A DNA stretch of 64,000 nt from the NCBI GenBank assembly GCA_003988855.1, contig QYAI01000097.1, positions 62,001 to 126,000 on the forward strand, written 5' to 3'. The position numbers and the translations under genes were made by a program. This DNA comes from Arachnopeziza araneosa (lineage: Eukaryota > Ascomycota > Leotiomycetes > Helotiales > Arachnopezizaceae). Under the pieces are notes generated by a model. It was not told the origin of the DNA, did no database searches, and worked only from the letters and a program-made list of their open reading frames with translations. The stretch's first letter is position 1. Each line of letters starts with the position of its first letter. Below, piece after piece: positions 58,571 to 64,000 of this stretch.

Positions 58571-59277
58571 TGTCGGATTACTGAATAACTAGTTATTAGC
58601 AGAATGGGGTACAGCCCTGACTCAGAATACAGGGCTCCCTACTGTCACGTAGAGAATCCGTATCCGGTAGCGAAGAACCCTTATGGGGTTCTTGGCTGCC
58701 TAACTAATGAGGCACCCATTATGTCACGTGATTATACCAACAGTATCCAATCTGAATCTATTCGTGAAATCAATCGTATGAAGAAGACCTAACTATCCAT
58801 TGTCTTCTCCGCGCCTTCTCTGTATGTTCTCCTCTCTCCTCCTGTTTTCTTCCATGTAGGTGCTCTGTAGGACCTCCTTTATAGAGAGTCCTACGCACAT
58901 GCTCTCGCTAGTGAAATGACGGAAAAATGCCATGCACCCTGGAACCCGACTACAGTAATTGTAAGGGTTCACGATTGCACAGTCAGAACACGTGAATGAT
59001 GAATCTATGTATTTCAAGAAGGTAAAGCTAAAGAGCACCAAGTGCTTGAAGCTTTCTATATATACTCTTCGTACGAGAGGAACAGCCAACACAGTTCCTG
59101 TCGCACGGTCTTCTTTCAATAGTCAATCAATAGTTCTATCGATAGTCTCGTCAATAGTTCTGAAGATCGCCCTGCTGATCTTCATCCCTTCTATCAAAGA
59201 AGTCAGCTTCGGGTGCTGCCTCAGTTTCTGCCTAGGCCCTCAGGCCTAGGTCCTGACTACCGGGTCCAACCCGTGAC
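58571..59277 (-). mobile_element. LTR-like sequence inserted in the transposon
   Basis: On the minus strand the segment begins TGTCACGGGTTGGACCCGG (59277) exactly where pogo coding sequence stops, and ends TAATCCGACA (58571), giving TGTC...GACA termini as in retrotransposon LTRs. Beyond its end (58570 to about 58342) lies further non-pogo sequence that may be the start of the retroelement interior. I find no matching 5-bp target duplication (flanks GTATC and GAAGT), consistent with an insertion that was later truncated. Copia or Gypsy type cannot be decided. Confidence 0.55.
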
Positions 59278-59789
59278 AGAAGTCAACAACCCTATATTTT
59301 GCTTGCATATTCTTAACTAGTCGAAACTACGCGCTAATAAGCTCTAGATTTTCGCACAAAGCTCTTTGGAGGTTGTAGGCGCGATTAAAACGCGTCTTTA
59401 ACTCTAGTCGTCGTTGTACGAACCGATGCGCTCAGAGCTTACTGACGCGGTCTGCTTCTTGAGATTCGAGTATATAATTTGCTATATCTTCAACACTAGC
59501 AAGCCAAGGCGCAAAGTCTCTAGTATCTAAATCAAGTATATATCGAATAATTACTTTCTCTTCTAATTTAGATAGTTTTTGACGATTAGGTCGAGTTTCG
59601 AGGCGAGCAGTCAAGCTAGCTATTCTGTGTCGAAGTGTCGTTTCAGGGACTTTATAGATCTTTGCAGCAGAGCGACGACTAAGTAGCCTTGATAGCTAGA
59701 ATGATTCGTGCTTCTTGAGTTTGAATTTCCATTACAAATAGTTGAAAAAACGCGTGTTGAAGTTTACAAGTAATGAGGTGGGGAAAAGT

Positions 59790-59874
59790 GCGCCACTCGA
59801 TGATATGCGTCACTCGATGATATGCGCCACTCGATGATATGCGCCACTCGATGATATGCGCCACTCGATGATAA
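59790..59874. repeat. Five tandem copies of a 17-bp subterminal unit
   Basis: GCGCCACTCGATGATAT is repeated at 59790, 59807 (one substitution), 59824, 59841 and 59858 (the last running into the terminal repeat with a changed final base). The left end of the same element has only one copy. Confidence 0.95.
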
Positions 59875-59883
59875 ACCACGTTA
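59857..59883 (-). repeat. Right terminal inverted repeat plus TA duplication
   Basis: Reverse complement of 57341-57367, ending in the TA at 59882-59883. It merges inward with the 17-bp tandem repeats. Confidence 0.88.
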
Positions 59884-59979
59884 TTATTTTCTTCGCCTGC
59901 GGTGAATGGTGGTATAAATCAATTTCTTATTTACTAAAGTGAAGAGCGTATAAACAACAAACGTGAAGTCTCAAGAAAT

Positions 59980-61666
59980 TTATAAATTTGATCTCAGACG
60001 ATTGCCTTGATCATCTGAGCGATAGGATAGATATATGAGCTGTTGGTCAAGGACTCCGAATGCACATACCAGCGGGCTTACTAAAGTTAGACCATGAATA
60101 TTTGCAAAAGGGGAAATAAACTTACTAATAAAAGAGAAGTTCTGTGCCACAGGCAGCCAGTTACCAGTCCAACGAGCCGGCGGAGTAAAATGAGCCGGCT
60201 GCACGAGGACTTGAAAGGGACCGTTCACAGAAGAATTTGCCAGAGGGCCATAAATAAGCTCCGAACTACTCAGATATGTAAGACTGTGCAATCTGTCGCC
60301 AACTTCAAATGTATCAAGAGGATTAGGGATAAGCCATTGATCCTCGCCATACACTGCCAAAGACCAGAATCCGTTCTGAAGGACAGGAAGTTTACCACTA
60401 AAGGTGAGAAGTACGGGACTGTTGACTGGTAGTTTAAACTCGCTGGTAAACCCTCCACCTTGATATCCGGGATAAAGAGTTTGAATAACTGTTAGTTGCT
60501 GATAGCCATAAATAGCGACATAGGCCCGACCAGCGTAGTTTCATCCATAGTTGCCTTGATATGAAGCAATGGAGAGTTGCCAGTCGTTTGCTAAGTTACG
60601 GATATGGCGTGGGTTGCCAACATCAGCAGCTATTGAAGCGTTGGCAATGGCTGCTGCAAAAGCTAGATTCACACCAGTCTGTAGGATGTATTGACCATCA
60701 TAGATACCAGCAGCTCCTAGAATGCCAGCGACACGCTGTCGTTCTAAGTACAATTCCAGCTGATTGTAGGGAACAAATTTGGATACAAAGCTCAATAATT
60801 TTCAAGAGTATCGAGACCGAGAAGGGAGCCAGTTAGCGCGAGACTAGATAGATTTCCTAGGGGAGAAAGAGCTAGACTAGTGGTTCGATCAATGAGAGTC
60901 AGCTTTGAAGAGTTTGATAGCCATGATTGATCTTAAAATCCGCTGTGTTCTCTAGAACTGGCAGTCGGATAAGCATGGTACCGTAAGTTGTTGGTAGATT
61001 GACAATCTCCGCATACTGAGTACCGTTCTCGGGAGCATTGGCGGCATTGACTTGTGTTGAATAGTCAGATACATTCTGCAAGCCAGCAGGGCCAAGAACA
61101 TCATCTGCTAGACGAATCAAGTAGTTTCCTGGCTTATCCTTGTTCACAACTCCAATCTCCGCGATGACATTTCCGTAACTTGTCTTGCATTAGCTCAAGC
61201 CGCTGCCGGGGTTTAAATCATACGGATCATAAATAGGATACAACCAACATCTATCCGTGATGTTTGGAATAGTAAGAATCACATCCTGAGTTGACAGATC
61301 CAGAACCACTCTTGAGTAAACTGTATCAACATTTGGTTTGATAATAGCCGAATTGCCTATAGCAGCGAGCGCGGTCTGGTGGAAAGTCTGATTGACTTGA
61401 ACATTTTTCAGCACCGAGCCAGCAAAGTTGCCAAAGATGTAGAGTGGATATGAATATTAGCCGTAATCAGCGAAATAAATCGCTGAAAGCAAATTTAGAC
61501 TTACAATTAATGTCCATGCTGTAACATTTAAAGCGCCAGTTACGGTAATATTAATATTGATGATGGGGGTAGTATCAATGATGGCAGTCGATACCACATA
61601 GTTTGAGAATGCCGTCATTGAAATTCTAGTATTGGCACTATGGATCAGGGTGATAGACGTAGCCAA
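59980..61666 (-). pseudogene. Broken DUF1254/DUF1214 protein gene
   Basis: The minus strand reads, in order: a hydrophobic, Thr-rich leader from 61666; PLYIFGNFAGSVLKNVQVNQ; the DUF1254 signature (AIIKPNVDTVYSRVVLDLST, then CWLYPIYDPY); GNYLIRLADDVLG; and the DUF1214 region (GFWSLAVYGEDQWLIPNPLD, with AYVAIYGYQQLT upstream). The frame is cut by TAA at 61457-61459, TAA at 61190-61192, a shift near 60897-60910, a shift near 60785-60800, and TGA at 60541-60543. A 3' intron (about 60110-60070) looks intact. With at least five lesions this is a pseudogene. The family is common in bacteria and also present in fungi; its biochemical role is unsettled. Confidence 0.72.
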
Positions 61667-62648
61667 AAGAAATGAGTATCTTTAAGCATCCTACTAAACA
61701 ATTAGTCTTCACGCTGAATGGCTTGAACTTGACTCTGCTGCCAATTTGGATTTGGTTCTGGTGGAATGAGATAAACTTGAAAGTTACTCATTCATTATTT
61801 TTGCAAATTGACACTACTTACTCGAAAGAAACTTGCTCGATCTCGAAGTGACGACAGTTGGCTTCTTCCCTGACAAAGTTCTTGAGTGGCTTAACGAGGG
61901 TATAACATTGCCAAATTTTTGTAAAGCCATAACTAAAATTTGCTTTATAAGAATGATTACTCATAAATAGGATTAAGTCAACGAACCCGGGAATTAAATG
62001 AAGGAGGTTGTTGCGCGAGGAAGTGGTGATATAAAGGTATTGGTGGTGGAGATGTTTGATATATTGCGCCATACCTAGTTATGTAGGCCAACAAATCACG
62101 TGGTACCATTTTTCCATACTTGTGAGGATATATAGGATTGACTTTGGGCAGAAGATACTCGTCCAATCTTCAATAAGACCTTGAGTGACATATTTATCAT
62201 AAACATGGCTACTCTACCACCTAATTTTCTTACATAGTATCTCGTTGAGAATGATATTGTACCCCAAGTAAATTAGGAATGCATTGATGACTTTTAGAAA
62301 TAAAACTTGGCTTTCGGTATCTTGCGTGACTACATGTTGAACATTACGATCAAACTTGGGATTTGAGCTTCATAACTTCGCAGGGGAAGACACTCCCACA
62401 GATATTAGAGAAATGTCAATTTATTTCTCTTCTAGGCTTCCCAAGGCTGTTCCCTAGCCAATGGCAAAGTACAATGTACTCACAGCCAGATTTATCTACT
62501 CAAAGTAATTGTGCCCGTAAGACCATTCTTAGAAGCTAGACGCTCATACTCCCTGTCGTTAAACACCGTGGGAATATACACGGGAGTATTGTGCTATAAC
62601 ATCAGTCAAAGAACTGCTGTGGGTGATGGAGATGCTTACAACAGATGA
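61667..62648. other. No confident gene; possible minus-strand remnants
   Basis: Minus-strand frames at 62166-61978 (PKVNPIYPHKYGKMVPRDLL) and 62072-61818 (KIWQCYTLVKPLKNFVREEA) overlap in different frames. They may belong to one decayed or spliced gene whose GTAAGT donor follows 61820. I cannot name it. Confidence 0.3.
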
Positions 62649-63278
62649 TCAATAATAATTGAACCAAAAGTCAATGTGCAGATTAGGGCCAGATTCGCCG
62701 GTATTCTTCTGTGCCCATCTCTGCTTGAGTACAGCCATGGTAGCTTCGACATTGGCAGCTCTCCAATGCGTGAAACTTTCAAGATGGAGAGTGGAGAGTC
62801 TCATCATTTCCCAGATCTTACATTCGTCTAGAACTCTGAAACTGCTATGCTCACGGATTCTAAGATGACAGATTTTGTCAAGTAAGACTTTGCGATGAAT
62901 CTTTCGCCGAATAGCAAACAGGAAGGTCTTCAAATCTTCGACATAGTCAAAATCAAGACCATCCTTCTCAAAGTTGACATAGATTTGTTGACCGTGTAAG
63001 TGACCTTCAAAACCGAATTCATACTTCTTGAGGCCAATGGTTCGGGACTCTTGGCAAACTTGAAGAATAACAGGAACATCAGTTGTCGCCCGTAAAACGT
63101 CCTGCATGTAGTGAAATCCGAAGGGATTGAGCGGCGATGTCGTCTTGTATTTCTTAGACTTTTCGTGAATACGGATGATACGTGTCGGTATCGAAAGCTT
63201 CCAGATCATGTCCCTAATCTCTAGTGGAAGTTCCGGGAATGGATGGAAGGTTGGTTGTTGAAGTCTAGTGTCAGACAT
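62649..63278 (-). CDS. 2EXR-domain protein
   Basis: Single-exon frame of 209 aa. The 2EXR signature opens the protein (FHPFPELPLEIRDMIWKLSI, residues about 11-30), followed by VPVILQVCQESRTIGLKKYE and IYVNFEKDGLDF, the spacing seen in this fungus-specific F-box-like family. The C-terminal third is helical (LSTLHLESFTHWRAANVEAT). No membrane segment or enzyme motif. 2EXR genes are numerous and lineage-specific in Leotiomycetes and related fungi; function is unknown, with an F-box-like protein-interaction role only proposed. Confidence 0.85.
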   Translation of the reverse strand: MSDTRLQQPTFHPFPELPLEIRDMIWKLSIPTRIIRIHEKSKKYKTTSPLNPFGFHYMQDVLRATTDVPVILQVCQESRTIGLKKYEFGFEGHLHGQQIYVNFEKDGLDFDYVEDLKTFLFAIRRKIHRKVLLDKICHLRIREHSSFRVLDECKIWEMMRLSTLHLESFTHWRAANVEATMAVLKQRWAQKNTGESGPNLHIDFWFNYY

Positions 63279-64000
63279 TCTGGAAGCAAGGTCGACACAC
63301 GAACACCCAGATCTATTTTACACAATAGTTAGTATAAGTAAAAACTTCACGATGTGAAATGATGTAACAAAGAAAGGATTTCCAGATTTGAATGTCTTTA
63401 AATAAGACAGTCAATAAGCTGGTTTTTGTTGCAAAGGAATATACAAGAGAAGTCGAAGGCGACGTCGTTCAAAATCCGTCAACTAATTGTCTGTTTTGTC
63501 CCCAGACAATGAGGTTTGTTTCTTTTAATAACAAGACAAACAACTAGATCAATTTTTAAGAGCGTTACTCACATCGTAGTGATACCAAGGGGTCAGAGGT
63601 CGATCTGTTGAGTTTTGGCGCGAGATTTTAGAAGATTGGTCGAAACCGTTTTGGAGTATATTATCACCGCGTAGAGTTACCCTTTATGGATAGCGCATGA
63701 GGGCTGTGAACAGTAGATATACCGACCTCCGTCTTTATTTGAAGGCGGTGAGGATCAATAGTGATATGAGGTAGATAGAATGAAACGGAAGATATATTAT
63801 TTGGAATTGAAAGAGAAACATCGCTGAAGAAGCCAGGATTATAGCTCCTGAGGAGGTAGAAAAACGGACACGCTGAGCGCAGAGGTTTATATATACAGTA
63901 TTCTTAATATACAAAGTACTTTATACAATTCGATAGAGTTACTTCGGTTGTCGAAGGAATTGGAGATTACGCTTTGGAGATTTGGGCTTTCAAATAATCT
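63279..64000. other. No gene seen
   Basis: Promoter-side region of the 2EXR gene, then AT-rich sequence to the window end without supported features. Confidence 0.45.

Larger units (their letters stand above)
57343..59881 (-). mobile_element. Decayed Fot1/pogo-family DNA transposon
   Basis: Bounded by 27-bp inverted repeats that include a TA target duplication (57341-57367 and 59857-59883, reading TAACGTGGTTTATCATCGAG onward). The minus strand encodes fragments of a pogo/Fot1 transposase. The N-terminal HTH part includes EIQTQEARIILAIKA and, one frame away, LSRRSAAKIYKVPETTLRHR and LSKLEEKVIIRYILDLDTR. The CENP-B-like part includes AYNLQRALCENLELISA, a TAG where Trp is expected, and LVKNMQAKYRVVDF. 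The C-terminus includes VEFFLAFKAAY, LVPFNSQAVISKLDVRLRT and VKSRIARYQESSLTSIFETV. The catalytic DDE core between VVDF (59278) and VEFF (about 58335) is missing and replaced by unrelated sequence. The element cannot encode active transposase. Confidence 0.85.

Noticed and set aside
59790..59874. Possible CRISPR-like array.
   Set aside because: The units are head-to-tail with no spacers, in a eukaryote, and belong to a transposon end.

Overview
This is nuclear DNA of a filamentous ascomycete (Pezizomycotina). Genes are cut by many short introns of about 43-128 nt with GT...AG ends. The genes with clear families are frataxin, the AP-3 sigma subunit, adenylosuccinate synthase, PFK-2/FBPase-2, HET-domain proteins, a Clr5-ankyrin protein, a DUF6594 protein and a 2EXR protein. 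Details of the HET and DUF6594 families suggest Leotiomycetes, but that is only an inference. Exon joins below were worked out by hand from splice signals and reading-frame continuity.

Layout. 1-2.7 kb has no recognisable gene. 2.7-7.0 kb holds a divergent frataxin / AP-3 sigma pair and an FAD monooxygenase. 7.3-8.7 kb is a diverged tandem repeat array. 9-10.6 kb holds gene remnants. 11.0-13.0 kb is adenylosuccinate synthase (10 exons). 14.1-15.2 kb is a disrupted secreted gene ending in an RNase T1-like domain. 15.5-19.4 kb is a 13-exon SLIP-GC-like large GTPase, next to a broken HET gene (20.4-23.0 kb). 23.8-28.8 kb holds a small conserved protein, a truncated leucyl-tRNA synthetase pseudogene, a GPI-type wall protein and a histidine phosphatase with a PIP-box-like tail. 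31.1-40.0 kb holds a large cysteine-rich protein, PFK-2/FBPase-2 and a repeat-bearing hypothetical protein. 40.6-57.2 kb is accessory: an intact HET gene, a broken AIG1-like GTPase, a RING protein, a broken Clr5-ankyrin gene, a caspase-like protein and a DUF6594 membrane protein. 57.3-59.9 kb is a decayed Fot1/pogo transposon carrying an LTR-type insertion. 60-64 kb holds a broken DUF1254/DUF1214 gene and a 2EXR gene.

The housekeeping genes (frataxin, AP-3 sigma, Ade12, PFK-2) are intact. The accessory genes are a mix of intact genes and pseudogenes. Several pseudogenes keep one reading frame interrupted by stops that lie one C-to-T or G-to-A transition from a sense codon, as RIP or deamination would produce. 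The accessory set (HET, SLIP-GC-like GTPase, AIG1-like GTPase, caspase-like protein, ankyrin protein) is the type of repertoire linked to fungal self/non-self recognition and regulated cell death.
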